Assembly (NCBI GenBank): GCA_015056495.1
Contig: SVGC01000014.1
Span: 1-64,000 of the forward strand
Reading direction: 5' to 3'
DNA length: 64,000 bases
From: Butyrivibrio sp.
GTDB lineage: Bacteria; Bacillota; Clostridia; Lachnospirales; Lachnospiraceae
The first letter of the stretch is position 1. The number at the start of each line of letters is the position of its first letter. Of the stretch, positions 7,190 through 16,973 are shown in pieces. The position numbers were made by a program, and so were the translations under genes. The notes below the pieces were generated by a model. The model was not told the DNA's origin. It saw only the letters and a program-made list of their open reading frames with translations, and did not search any database.

Positions 7190-9463
7190 ATGAATTATGG
7201 AATTTGGGGATGGCTTGGAATCGAGCCAACTGATGATATAGATGCTATTAAGGCTGCCTACGCGGAACAGGCTAAAAAGTACCATCCTGCAGAACATCCG
7301 GAAGAGTTCAAGAAGCTGCGTGAATGTTATAAAGAAGCTATAGCGCGGGCTGGAAGAAACGCTACAGCCAAGGCGCGAGACGACTTTTTTCAAAATGTCA
7401 GCGATGAAAAGGATCTTTCTGAGCAGAATATAATAAGTCTTAGACCTGAAATGATCCATGTCATTGAACCAGAGGATGAGTACGAATCTGAAGACGATGA
7501 AGAACCAGAGGATGAGTATGGATCTGAAGGCAATGAAGAATCTGAGGAAGAGTACGATTTTTCTCATCAGTCCTTTGATTTTAGTAAGATCACCACAAAA
7601 GAGAAATTCTCAGATAGACAGAAAAATATGCTGGTACTTGCTGAATCCTTTTTCTATTATCTGAATACACAGCCGCATACGTTTGGCAATCCGCGAATTA
7701 TTGCCACCGTGCTGTGGAATTGGAATCAGTCTCTTTATTCAGAGTGCATTACTCCTGATTTTATAGATTCCCTGCTTTGTAGACTTGAAACAGTCTATGG
7801 TATCAATAAAGCAGGCTATGACATTATAGAAAAGGCTCTGTTTTCAGGTAAAAATGCTACAGAATATGATCTGCTACATAATCGTTTTAAATCAATAGTC
7901 AGCCTTAATTTAAATAAAACTAAAATTAAAAAGTATAAAGATAAATGGCAGGTAAACGCACTGGCTGTTCTTTCAAAGTGTAGCGGGTGTAATGTGCTGA
8001 ATTTATCAGTAGGATATTTTTTTGACCAGGGCATTTTCTTTAAGAAAAACATGTCGCTAATAGGTAATCTTTTGATCTTTAAGGGCAAAAAATTAAAATA
8101 TTACTTTATCAGCGACCTTACCTGCATAGTTGATGACAAGACGGATAATATTACCATAAAAAATGCAGCAGACGAGATCATATTAAAAGTTGATTCTACA
8201 AACCCTCAATATCAGTTTTTATTAAGACATCTGATAAATGAAAAAGTAAAGCTCATATGTAATAGAGAAATCAATCCGGTTTCAATGATGACTGATCTTA
8301 AGGATATCAGGAAACTGTTTTTATATGAGATCAGTGCTCTGAAATCCCTGTTAATAAACTTTGTGATTGCAGATATTTTTATCGTTCAGTTTGCGTATAG
8401 CTCAGCTTTGTATGCTGATGAAGTGTTTTTGGGTGAATTAATATATTGTATTTCAATTGTTCTAATGTTTTTTTCGGTAATCCCAATTGTCAAAATGATG
8501 GGAGCCGGATTGCGTGTTATATCAGGAGCATTTGGAGTTATTCGTATACTTCCAAAGCTTAAAGAGTTTAGAAATGATATAAAACAAGGCAAAGCCGTAT
8601 ATGCTCTTGGAAGTGATGCATATATCATGGGAAGGTTCCTGGTGTGGAATCAGTCACTAGTAGATACTGTTTGTACATATCGAATTCTTCCATTTCGAAA
8701 GATTGAGCATATGACAGCGTTTCAGCAAACACAAAATCAGATTAAAGCTGACTTGGCTATAAAGTTGACTTCCGGAGATATGGCTCATTGCAGGAATGTG
8801 CAGTTTTTATCAACAAGCGATTATATTCAGTTGATTTCAGAACGAAGAGATGAGTTTATTAAAAGCAGCAGGGAATGTGAGCTGAAGGAAATTAGTGGCA
8901 AGAATCACAAGCTGTTTATTGGGAAATATCTCAATAGAAATCTTAGGTATACATATCAAATGGCTGTGTGCATGGTTCTGCTGATGCCGCTTGTTCCATT
9001 TTATACCTGGTATGATAAAAGACTTACTGAGATTTATGGTAGTAGTTACTCAGATATATCAGCATATGTAGAAGCGTGTGCAATTCCGATCACGTTAGTA
9101 GTTGCAGTAGCATTATTTATCTGGGGTGTAATATCACTTTGGAGTTATTACAGGATCCCGCTGCAGACAATTGTCAGTGCAGGTATTGAGCTGAAATGTT
9201 GTTGCAGATATTATAGTAAGCCTTATGATATTTATGTACTTGATAGCTATCTGGTCCAGAGTAAATGGGGCATATTAAAAGTCATACCGTATAGTGATAT
9301 CCAGTCTGTAACCAGAGAAGAAAAGAATGGGATAAGTGCTATCATTCTGGAAATGGCGAATGGTAAAAAAGTGACATTATGCGGTGATAGAAGCGCTGCC
9401 AAGGCAATCAATCATAGAGAAGTTACAAATATAATGAATGTTATTGGGGAGATTTACAGATGA
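7190..9463 (+). CDS. Membrane J-domain-like co-chaperone partner of the adjacent Hsp70
   Basis: 757 residues. Residues 1-55 look like a J domain (helix II DAIKAAYAEQAKK, helix III EEFKKLRECYKEA), but the HPD signature reads HPA (residues 32-34). Residues 93-124 are an acidic linker made of 12-residue repeats (EPEDEYESEDDE, then a variant, then a partial third). The middle is soluble, followed by two pairs of membrane segments (about residues 390-445 and 590-660) and a C-terminal soluble domain. The stop overlaps the Hsp70 start by 4 bases, so the two are translationally coupled and probably work together, as the E. coli djlB-hscC pair is organised. The link to that pair is inference. Confidence 0.7.
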   Translation: MNYGIWGWLGIEPTDDIDAIKAAYAEQAKKYHPAEHPEEFKKLRECYKEAIARAGRNATAKARDDFFQNVSDEKDLSEQNIISLRPEMIHVIEPEDEYESEDDEEPEDEYGSEGNEESEEEYDFSHQSFDFSKITTKEKFSDRQKNMLVLAESFFYYLNTQPHTFGNPRIIATVLWNWNQSLYSECITPDFIDSLLCRLETVYGINKAGYDIIEKALFSGKNATEYDLLHNRFKSIVSLNLNKTKIKKYKDKWQVNALAVLSKCSGCNVLNLSVGYFFDQGIFFKKNMSLIGNLLIFKGKKLKYYFISDLTCIVDDKTDNITIKNAADEIILKVDSTNPQYQFLLRHLINEKVKLICNREINPVSMMTDLKDIRKLFLYEISALKSLLINFVIADIFIVQFAYSSALYADEVFLGELIYCISIVLMFFSVIPIVKMMGAGLRVISGAFGVIRILPKLKEFRNDIKQGKAVYALGSDAYIMGRFLVWNQSLVDTVCTYRILPFRKIEHMTAFQQTQNQIKADLAIKLTSGDMAHCRNVQFLSTSDYIQLISERRDEFIKSSRECELKEISGKNHKLFIGKYLNRNLRYTYQMAVCMVLLMPLVPFYTWYDKRLTEIYGSSYSDISAYVEACAIPITLVVAVALFIWGVISLWSYYRIPLQTIVSAGIELKCCCRYYSKPYDIYVLDSYLVQSKWGILKVIPYSDIQSVTREEKNGISAIILEMANGKKVTLCGDRSAAKAINHREVTNIMNVIGEIYR

Positions 9464-11190
9464 TAGTAGGAATAGATTTGGGCACTACCAACTCACTGGT
9501 AAGTGCCTGGACAGATGATGGAATAACACTGATACCAAATGAGTTTGGAGAATATCTGACGCCTTCTGTTGTTTCTTTTGATGGAAAAGAGGTTATAGTT
9601 GGAAAGACAGCCAAAGAAAGGATAGTAACTAATCCTAATGTAACTGCCTATGAGTTTAAGAGACAGATGGGCAGAGATACCGAGATTAATCTTGGAAAGG
9701 CGGGTAAATATACACCAATTGAGTTATCAGCGTATGTTATCCGCAAGCTTGTTGAGGATGCTGAGAGCTTTCTTCATGAAAAAGTGGATTCTGCAGTAGT
9801 TAGCGTTCCGGCATATTTTGATGATCATCAGAGAGAAGCTACAAGACTTGCAGGTATACGAGCCGGAATAAAGGTGACACAGCTTGTTAATGAGCCTTCG
9901 GCAGCAGCACTTTCATATCACTTTGGACATATGGATCAGGATGAAAAATTCATAGTATTTGATTTTGGCGGAGGAACACTGGATGTTACTCTGGTAGATA
10001 CTTTTGCAAATATGGTAGAAATATGTGATATCTCAGGCGATAACTGTCTGGGTGGAAAAGATTTCAATGAAGCAATAGCTCTTGATATCTGCCACCAGTG
10101 CGGTATTGATTGGGACAGACTGAATCTAAAGAGCAGGGCAGTACTCATAAATAATGGTGAAAATATTAAGATCAGGCTTTCATCTGAGAATGATACGACA
10201 ACGATCATCCATGTTAATGGCAAGGACTATGAATACCATCTTAGCCAGCAGAGACTTATTGACATTTCTACTTCAATATTCAAAAGGATTACCATTGTTT
10301 TGATGAGACTTATGAACGATGCCTGTCTTAGCATTGAAGATATAGATGGTGTGGTCATGGTAGGAGGTTCATCCAAGATGCCTTCTGTCAGGGCTTATCT
10401 TGAGTCTCTTTTCCCAGGTAAGGTCAAGCTTGATCATGAGGGAGATGTAGCTATCTGCAGAGGAGCAGGAATCGTTACAGGTATCAATCTCAGAAAAGAT
10501 GTGGTCAAAGATATTGTTATGACGGATATATGTCCTTTTTCACTTGGTGTGGATGTAGTGGGGGACAGATTGTCAGTTATCATTCCTAAAAACCAGATCC
10601 TGCCATCCAGCAAGGAGTGCAGATACGTTACTGTCAACGATATGCAGACTAAGCTTGTCTTTAATATATATCAGGGTGAAAAGATAAAGGCATCCAGTAA
10701 CCTTCTTCTTGAAACTATCGAGTTTAAGATCCCGCAAAGGCCAAAGGGAGAAGTATATGCAGATGTGCGTTTCTCCTATGACCTTAACGGAATATTTGAT
10801 ATAGATATATATTGTCCTGCCAATGGTGTAGAAGTACACAGGAGTAGAGGTGCCATTGAGGGCCTTGATGAAGAAAAAATTGCAGCTCTGCGTCACAACA
10901 TGGAAGATATCAAAACAGATCCCAGGGAAATACCGGAGATCAAATATCTTCTTGAAAAAGCAGGCAGATTGTACGAAGAATGCAATGCCTACCAGAGAGA
11001 ATATCTTGGAAGAGAAATTGAAATGTTTGACAACTACCTGAACAGTGCTTCATTGCTTGATGCCAAAAAAGCTGCAATGGTATTTTCACTAAAACTCAAT
11101 AACGTCGAACAGAATCTCTTTAAGTTTTCTAACGAAACTGAAGACCTATGGAAAAAGTTCCTTGAAGAAGGAATTGATGATCCTGAATGA
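9460..11190 (+). CDS. hscC: Hsp70-family chaperone, HscC-like
   Basis: 576 residues. The nucleotide-binding domain begins IVGIDLGTTNSLVSAW and has the phosphate 2 loop (FDFGGGTLDVTLVD) and the adenosine motif (VVMVGGSSKMPSVR). The substrate-binding domain is present (about residues 350-480), with a short helical lid. The length is close to HscC (about 556) rather than DnaK (about 610-640). It overlaps the J-like gene by 4 bases. No DnaK operon partners (grpE, hrcA) are nearby, so this is a specialised Hsp70. A terminator follows at 11230. The symbol rests on length and gene pairing; the Hsp70 call itself is certain. Confidence 0.88.
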   Translation: MIVGIDLGTTNSLVSAWTDDGITLIPNEFGEYLTPSVVSFDGKEVIVGKTAKERIVTNPNVTAYEFKRQMGRDTEINLGKAGKYTPIELSAYVIRKLVEDAESFLHEKVDSAVVSVPAYFDDHQREATRLAGIRAGIKVTQLVNEPSAAALSYHFGHMDQDEKFIVFDFGGGTLDVTLVDTFANMVEICDISGDNCLGGKDFNEAIALDICHQCGIDWDRLNLKSRAVLINNGENIKIRLSSENDTTTIIHVNGKDYEYHLSQQRLIDISTSIFKRITIVLMRLMNDACLSIEDIDGVVMVGGSSKMPSVRAYLESLFPGKVKLDHEGDVAICRGAGIVTGINLRKDVVKDIVMTDICPFSLGVDVVGDRLSVIIPKNQILPSSKECRYVTVNDMQTKLVFNIYQGEKIKASSNLLLETIEFKIPQRPKGEVYADVRFSYDLNGIFDIDIYCPANGVEVHRSRGAIEGLDEEKIAALRHNMEDIKTDPREIPEIKYLLEKAGRLYEECNAYQREYLGREIEMFDNYLNSASLLDAKKAAMVFSLKLNNVEQNLFKFSNETEDLWKKFLEEGIDDPE

Positions 11191-11229
11191 GTAACTGGGC
11201 GTCATAGCAAAATAATGGAATAAAATAGC

Positions 11230-11256
11230 AAAAAAGGTATATCTGAGTCCTTTTTT
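11230..11256 (+). terminator. Intrinsic terminator after the Hsp70 gene
   Basis: AAAAAAGG and CCTTTTTT form an 8-bp stem around an 11-nt loop. A-rich on the left and T-rich on the right, it could act in either direction. Confidence 0.75.
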
Positions 11257-11311
11257 GGTGTGTCAAAATATAGTTCATAGAAAGTTATCATACTAGCGAG
11301 GATTTCTTAAA

Positions 11312-12169
11312 ATGTCTGGAAATTTGAGTATAAGTTCTGGAAAATATGAACGTATAGTTTTTTCACCTGAAGAAAACAAAGATATAAATATAGCCTGCGG
11401 AACAAGGCAACTACTTAGTATAAATCGTGTTGACTTTGAAGCATATGATATTACAAGAAGGATATTTAATGAATCCGTTACAAGACAGACTGTTGACGGC
11501 ATCAAGGTGTCCTTAAAAGGCGAAGAGGAAGAATTTGTCCGTAGTTCATATCATGTTACCTTGGAAATGAAAGTGGCGGATGGCATCATGTTTGGCCTTG
11601 GAAGCCATTATGATGGTTATAAATGTCTAAATGGGATAGACCTTCCGCTTTATCAGGAAAATCTGAAAATCTCGATACCTTTTTTCATATCAACGGCTGG
11701 TTTTGGATGCCTCATTCAAAATGGTTCTTATATGCGCTTTGATAATACTACAGAGGGCATTGTCAAAATATATGTAGATTGTGCGGATATATTGGAATTG
11801 TATGTTTTTGCAGGAACTGTTGATGAAATACATGCTTCCTACATGGAAGTGACAGGAAAAACACCGATGCTTCCAAAGTGGGCTGTAGGCTATGCTCAGT
11901 CCAAGGAACGTTACCAGAATGCAGAAGAACTGCTATCTGTAGTGAAGAGATATCGTCAGATCTGCGTTCCACTTGACCTTGTGGTTCAGGACTGGCTCTA
12001 TTGGGATGATGGCCTCTGGGGACAAAAGAGTTTTGATAAAAAAAGATACCCTGATCCAAAGAGTACTATAGACAAGATCCACGAGCTTGGTGCCAAAGTC
12101 ATGATATCCATATGGCCCAATATGAACGGAGATGGCCCGGATCAGAGAGAGTTTAAGGAAAAAATCTGA
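11312..12169 (+). CDS. GH31 alpha-glycosidase, N-terminal fragment (frameshifted gene)
   Basis: 285 residues, ending early at TGA 12167-12169. It holds the N-terminal beta-sandwich and the start of the GH31 barrel (PKWAVGYAQSKERYQN, VQDWLYWDDGLWGQ, VMISIWPNMNGDGPDQ). The next gene continues the same protein in the -1 frame. The junction is GGAAAAAATCTGATG: with seven instead of six A residues it would read KEKNLMLADGS, the expected GH31 continuation. So one base is missing in an A-run, or the enzyme is made by slippage on A6, or the read has an error. A reconstructed enzyme would be about 711 residues. GH31 includes alpha-xylosidases and alpha-glucosidases; with the xylan genes around, alpha-xylosidase is possible. 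Confidence 0.75.
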   Translation: MSGNLSISSGKYERIVFSPEENKDINIACGTRQLLSINRVDFEAYDITRRIFNESVTRQTVDGIKVSLKGEEEEFVRSSYHVTLEMKVADGIMFGLGSHYDGYKCLNGIDLPLYQENLKISIPFFISTAGFGCLIQNGSYMRFDNTTEGIVKIYVDCADILELYVFAGTVDEIHASYMEVTGKTPMLPKWAVGYAQSKERYQNAEELLSVVKRYRQICVPLDLVVQDWLYWDDGLWGQKSFDKKRYPDPKSTIDKIHELGAKVMISIWPNMNGDGPDQREFKEKI

Positions 12170-13446
12170 TGCTGGCTGATGGTTCTGTTTACAATGCTTT
12201 TGACGAAAAGGCTAGGGAAGTCTATTTTCAACAGGCTTATAATGGTCTGTTCAAATATGGGATCGATGCCTGGTGGTGTGATTCATCAGAGCCATATGAT
12301 GCAAATTGGGAAGGTGAAAAAGAGCCTGAAAAGGAAAGCAGGATAGAAAAAAGTATTGCTGAATATAAGAAATATATTGATGATTCCAAGATAAATCTGT
12401 TCTCTTTTTATCATGCAAAGGGAATATATGAAAATCAAAGAAAGATATCTGATAAGAGAGTATGTAACCTCACAAGATCAGGATTTGCAGGCCAGCATCA
12501 GTTTGGAACAATTACATGGTCTGGGGATGTGAGTGCATCCTGGAATACATTGGAAAAACAGGTGTATATGCTTCAAAACTATATTTCTTGTGGCGAGGCA
12601 TACTGGAATAGTGATATTGGAGCATTTTTTGTCAGAAAAGGAATGCCATGGTTCTGGAATGGAGAGTATGACAAGGGCGTAGAGGATGATGCTTACAAAG
12701 AGCTTTATACAAGGTGGCTTCAGTTTGCGGCCTTCACACCTCTCATGCGTTCTCATGGAACGGATACTCCAAGAGAAATCTGGAATTTTGGCGAACCTGG
12801 AAGTAAATATTTCGAGGCAATCAAGGCTGCAATTGAGCTTAGATACAGACTTGTGCCATTTTTCTATTCAGTGGCAGCAGGTGTGACCTTTAGGGGCATT
12901 ATGCCCGTCAAGCCACTTGCTATGGCTTATCCGCACGACAAGATATGGATGAGCGCTGCAGTTGATACTGAGGCAGAAAAAAATGCTGCATTCAGGGAAT
13001 ATATGTATGGTGATCAGCTCCTGATATGCCCTGTAACAGAGAGTGCTGCAGCATTGAACGGAGCAATGACCATGAGGGTTTATCTGCCGGAAGGGCTTTG
13101 GTACGATTTCTATACATATGATTGCTATGAAGGTGGCAGGATCATTACTATTGATGTGACAATGGATCATATTCCTGTGTTTGCCAAGGCAGGGGCTATC
13201 ATTCCTACTGTTGAAGTCATGCAGTATGTAGATGAAAAAAAGGATGCGCCTTATGAAATTCTTGTTTTTGCAGGAGCAGACGGAGTGTTTGAACTCTATG
13301 ATGATGCAGGGGATGGCTATGAATACGAAAACGGTGCTTATAGCCTTATAAAACTGCAGTACAATGAACAAAGTGGAGAAGTTTCAGCCATGCAGTTGGA
13401 AGATGAAAAAATTGCTCATGAATATAGTGTAAAAATTATTAACTAA
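12169..13446 (+). CDS. GH31 alpha-glycosidase, C-terminal catalytic fragment
   Basis: 425 residues in a different frame from the N-terminal part; its ATG shares one base with the upstream TGA, so reinitiation is possible. It contains the GH31 nucleophile region (AWWCDSSEPYD, Asp 38 here), the acid/base region (TWSGDVSASW), and the later substrate loop (RSHGTDTPREIWNFG), then the C-terminal beta domains. On its own it lacks the first barrel strands and would probably not be active. No signal peptide is present on the N-terminal part, so the joined enzyme would be cytoplasmic. A terminator follows at 13569. Confidence 0.75.
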   Translation: MLADGSVYNAFDEKAREVYFQQAYNGLFKYGIDAWWCDSSEPYDANWEGEKEPEKESRIEKSIAEYKKYIDDSKINLFSFYHAKGIYENQRKISDKRVCNLTRSGFAGQHQFGTITWSGDVSASWNTLEKQVYMLQNYISCGEAYWNSDIGAFFVRKGMPWFWNGEYDKGVEDDAYKELYTRWLQFAAFTPLMRSHGTDTPREIWNFGEPGSKYFEAIKAAIELRYRLVPFFYSVAAGVTFRGIMPVKPLAMAYPHDKIWMSAAVDTEAEKNAAFREYMYGDQLLICPVTESAAALNGAMTMRVYLPEGLWYDFYTYDCYEGGRIITIDVTMDHIPVFAKAGAIIPTVEVMQYVDEKKDAPYEILVFAGADGVFELYDDAGDGYEYENGAYSLIKLQYNEQSGEVSAMQLEDEKIAHEYSVKIIN

Positions 13447-13568
13447 AAACTAATAATTCATATAGAGTTTCCGACAATTCAAAAGTTTTAATCAATTTTT
13501 TGAAGAAAAATTAATGAAATAAAATTTCTAAATTGCAAACTGAATAATGATAATTTTTTGAAAACAGG

Positions 13569-13603
13569 CATCAGAAGTGTATTTCGCACCTCTGATGTTT
13601 TTT
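13569..13603 (+). terminator. Intrinsic terminator after GH31
   Basis: An 11-nt stem (CATCAGAAGTG with CACCTCTGATG, one mismatch) has a 7-nt loop and is followed by six T residues. Confidence 0.8.
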
Positions 13604-13609
13604 GTTTAT

Positions 13610-13718
13610 ATACAGTGAAAAAAAGAAATTATATATCGTCAAAAATTATATTGTAAAAAATTTATTCCATGATATAATGGCAGAGTTTTCACTGTATTTT
13701 AACATGAAAGCGTTTTCA
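13610..13718 (+). promoter_or_regulatory. Promoter with perfect cre site and flanking inverted repeat before the SBP-MCP operon
   Basis: TTGTAA (13651-13656), 16 nt, TATAAT (13673-13678) is a good promoter. TGAAAGCGTTTTCA (13705-13718) matches the catabolite-responsive element TGWAANCGNTNWCA at every position and lies just downstream of the predicted start near 13685, where CcpA binding would block elongation. ATACAGTGAAAA (13610-13621) and its reverse complement (13686-13697) flank the promoter 76 bp apart, suggesting a second regulator or a long-range stem. The remaining 13447-13750 sequence is AT-rich with no gene. Confidence 0.7.
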
Positions 13719-13751
13719 TTAGTGCGTTGTTTTATGAATTTAGGAGGAATT

Positions 13752-15218
13752 ATGAACAGAAAGCTAAAGATGACTGTTAGCTCAATGCTATCGGCAGCTT
13801 TCCTGCTCACAGCATGTGGAAGTTCTCAAGAAGCAGTCACTGCTAGTAAAGCAAAATTAATGGCATCCGATGTGGTAAGTGAAGTTAAAACAGATGCCAG
13901 TAAACCTGAGTCTATAACCATCATGGTGGATGGAACGCTGATCACTCAGGAAAATGGAAGAGATGAATTTGAAGCCAGATGGGAAGCTCTGACTGGTATA
14001 GATCTTATAATCATACAGCCTGAGCATGATGTTTATTACGATGAAGTTGCCAAGGTGTTTGAATCAGGAGATCTCCCTGATGTCGTCCTGTTAAGCTCAA
14101 CATATTATACAACATACGCAGCGCAGGAAATGCTGGCAGATATCACGCCTTACTATGAAGGTTCAGAACTTGAGGCAAGAATAAATGAGGCAGGAAACAG
14201 CGCTCTTATAGATGGCATCAAGATTAACGGTAAATTATTTGGAATATCACCAACAAGAGGAAATGGTTGTGTGACCTATATAAAAAAGGCATGGCTTGAT
14301 AATGTTGGCCTGGAAGTGCCTACAAATTACGAGGAGTACCTCGAAGTGTTAAAAGCTTTCACCGAAGGAGACCCGGATGGGGATGGTATTGATGGTAATA
14401 CTTATGGAGTGTCTGCTGCAGGCATTATCAATAGCGAGGCTCCATATGTAAACTACCTTCCTGAATTTTATCAGGATGCATATCCTTCTTTTTATGAATC
14501 AGAGGATGGTACCTGGAGCGATGGCTTTATGGAAGAGCCTATGAGAGCAGCTCTTGAAAGACTTAGAGATGCTTATGCCAAGGGCTATATCGATAAAGAT
14601 ATCGTGGAAAATGGAACAGGAGACTGCAGAGATAAATTCTATGCTAATGAATATGGCATTTTTACTTATTGGGCAGGAACCTGGGCCAAGACACTTCAGG
14701 GAAAACTTGAGGAAGCAGGCGTAGATGGAGAGCTTGTAACTATGCCACCGCTTGAAGAGACAGGCCTCTACCTTGAAAGAGTTGCTCCTGTATGGTGCAT
14801 CACTTCAGCCTGTGATAATCCATCAGGTGTATTTAAGTACTTTTTAGAGACTATGAATGATGGCGGAGAAATGGAAGAATTGTGGACTTACAGTCCTATT
14901 TCTGACAGTTATGCCAAGAATCATATAGATCATTTACTTGCTACAGTTCCACTTACATCCGATCCGGGTGCTGACAGCATCACACCAAATCAGGCTGAGG
15001 CACTTCAGATCTTTAATGATAACAGCGAGATGGCAGACCTCCCATACAGTACAGATGCTTATTCACTGTACAATGCAGATCTGTTGGAACTGAAAAAAGA
15101 ATTGATGAGTAAGGTAGTTGTTGAAGGAGCTGATATTGATACGGCTTATGCAGAGTTTGAAGCGGCAGGAGGTTCATACATGTCGCAGGCTATAGTTGAT
15201 TCACTTAATGCCGAATAA
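13752..15218 (+). CDS. Sugar-binding lipoprotein (ABC-type extracellular solute-binding protein)
   Basis: 488 residues from the ATG at 13752, which has TAGGAGGAAT just upstream; the longer open frame lacks a ribosome site. A lipoprotein signal ends LLTACGSS, so the protein is lipid-anchored on the outer face of the membrane. The body is a family 1 solute-binding fold (LPDVVLLSSTYYTTYAAQ) with a calcium-loop-like segment (DPDGDGIDGNTYG). No permease genes are adjacent; the next gene, 9 bases on, is a chemoreceptor. It may therefore deliver ligand for chemotaxis, or serve a transporter encoded elsewhere. The cre site upstream fits carbon-source control. Confidence 0.85.
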   Translation: MNRKLKMTVSSMLSAAFLLTACGSSQEAVTASKAKLMASDVVSEVKTDASKPESITIMVDGTLITQENGRDEFEARWEALTGIDLIIIQPEHDVYYDEVAKVFESGDLPDVVLLSSTYYTTYAAQEMLADITPYYEGSELEARINEAGNSALIDGIKINGKLFGISPTRGNGCVTYIKKAWLDNVGLEVPTNYEEYLEVLKAFTEGDPDGDGIDGNTYGVSAAGIINSEAPYVNYLPEFYQDAYPSFYESEDGTWSDGFMEEPMRAALERLRDAYAKGYIDKDIVENGTGDCRDKFYANEYGIFTYWAGTWAKTLQGKLEEAGVDGELVTMPPLEETGLYLERVAPVWCITSACDNPSGVFKYFLETMNDGGEMEELWTYSPISDSYAKNHIDHLLATVPLTSDPGADSITPNQAEALQIFNDNSEMADLPYSTDAYSLYNADLLELKKELMSKVVVEGADIDTAYAEFEAAGGSYMSQAIVDSLNAE

Positions 15219-15227
15219 GGAGTAAAA

Positions 15228-16952
15228 ATGGAAAAGAGAAGAGGAATAAGATTTAGTATAAAAGCAAAGATCATTATTGGAAGTATCATGCTTAATATCA
15301 TTACATGCTGTGTCATGGGTGTTGCAATATACAGATTTGTTCAAGACAGTTACATTGAAACAGCTTCTGAAAATACCCTTGCTATCAGCCAGATTGCAGC
15401 AAAACAGCTGAATGGCAATCTGTTGAGCCTTTTGGATGCCGGTTCAGATGATAGTTATGCCAATACTGTTATGCAGGAGGATATGGCTCAGGTAGTCAGC
15501 TCAGCTAATATCAGTGATATCTATACAGTAGGTGAGAGAGGCGGATCACTGGTTTACCTGTCTCGTCCAGCTTCAGATGGTGTATCTATTGGAACAGCTG
15601 TAGAAGCGGAGTTTACTGATGGAATGCAGGCTGCATTAAGCTCTGATGGCTATGTATCCAGTACTATCAGACGCAATGAATCAGGAGTAAATTACATTAC
15701 TGCTTATGCACCAATTACTAACAATGATGGTGAGACAGTAGGTATTTTAGGAATTGACTACGTAGTAGATGAGTTAGTGTCATCTCTTCGTGCAATTGTC
15801 GAGACTATAGGATTGATCGGACTTATCTTATCTATAGTTGGAGCAATCATTTCTATCATCCTTGCTAATGGAATTGCTAATGGACTTAGTAAGGTAGATA
15901 AAAAGATCAATGATCTTGTAAGTAACAATGGTGACCTTACACAGAAGATCGAAGTAAAAGGAAATGATGAAGTATCAGATATTGCAGACAGTATCAACAG
16001 CCTTCTTGAATATATCAGAGAGGTTGTAAGCTCTATCTATTCAAGCTCAAATAAGCTTTCATCTTCAGTAGACACAGCCCTTGATACTACAGTTAAGACT
16101 AACGATCAGTTGAGCGGCGTATCTGCAACTATGGAAGAAATGAGTGCTGCAATGGAAGAAACCTCTGCATCACTTCAGCAGGTTCATGGTTCAACAAGCA
16201 AGATCAAAGGCGATGTTCAGAACATGTACACAAATGTACGTGAAGGTACTGAGTATGCCGACAATATGGAACAGCGAGCTATGGAAATGAGACAGCGTGC
16301 AGAGCAGGAGACAGAATCTGCCAAGATAGCAGCTGACGAAATGACAAATGAGCTCAACGCAAAGATCGAAAAGTCCAAGGCTGTTGATGGTATCAGTAGT
16401 CTTACACAGACAATACTTGAAATCGCATCACAGACCAACCTCTTATCTCTCAATGCCAGCATCGAGGCAGCAAGAGCTGGAGAGTATGGTAAGGGATTCT
16501 CTGTTGTTGCAGGCGAGATCAGTACTCTTGCTACCAACTCAGCTGATACTGCTAAGAAGATACAGACTATATCTGATGAAGTAATCGGAACTGTAAGGGA
16601 ACTTGCAGATGAAGCTACCAAGATGGTTGAATTTGTCAGAGAAAAGACTGTTGGCGGTTATATCCAGCTTATGGAAACAGGCGAACAGTATCAGGAAGAT
16701 GCTAAAAAGATCTCTGAGATGTTAAAGAATGTTGAGCAGGCTTCACATAACATCGAAAGTTCTATGAATGTTGTATCAGATGCCATGGATGACGTATCTA
16801 CAGCAGTTGAAGAAAGTGCAAGAGGCATCAGCGACGTTGCAGGTGCTGTATCTGAAATGTCTGAAAACATGAAGCAGAACAGAGTTGTAGTTAATGAAAA
16901 TGCTAATATCGCCCAGCAGCTTGATGGCGAGGTTAACAAATTTAAGTTCTAA
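15228..16952 (+). CDS. Methyl-accepting chemotaxis protein
   Basis: 574 residues. A first membrane helix (about 13-36), an extracellular sensor domain (about 37-185) and a second helix (about 186-212) are followed by HAMP (about 213-265) and a long coiled-coil signalling domain. The hairpin tip near residue 400 ([20 protein letters not shown]) is the CheA/CheW contact region. It starts 9 bases after a sugar-binding lipoprotein and has a GGAG site within the previous gene's end, so the two are one operon. The likely role is sensing of the bound sugar, directly or through the lipoprotein; that coupling is inference. Confidence 0.92.
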   Translation: MEKRRGIRFSIKAKIIIGSIMLNIITCCVMGVAIYRFVQDSYIETASENTLAISQIAAKQLNGNLLSLLDAGSDDSYANTVMQEDMAQVVSSANISDIYTVGERGGSLVYLSRPASDGVSIGTAVEAEFTDGMQAALSSDGYVSSTIRRNESGVNYITAYAPITNNDGETVGILGIDYVVDELVSSLRAIVETIGLIGLILSIVGAIISIILANGIANGLSKVDKKINDLVSNNGDLTQKIEVKGNDEVSDIADSINSLLEYIREVVSSIYSSSNKLSSSVDTALDTTVKTNDQLSGVSATMEEMSAAMEETSASLQQVHGSTSKIKGDVQNMYTNVREGTEYADNMEQRAMEMRQRAEQETESAKIAADEMTNELNAKIEKSKAVDGISSLTQTILEIASQTNLLSLNASIEAARAGEYGKGFSVVAGEISTLATNSADTAKKIQTISDEVIGTVRELADEATKMVEFVREKTVGGYIQLMETGEQYQEDAKKISEMLKNVEQASHNIESSMNVVSDAMDDVSTAVEESARGISDVAGAVSEMSENMKQNRVVVNENANIAQQLDGEVNKFKF

Positions 16953-16973
16953 TAGTCAACGGTGCGTATCAAA

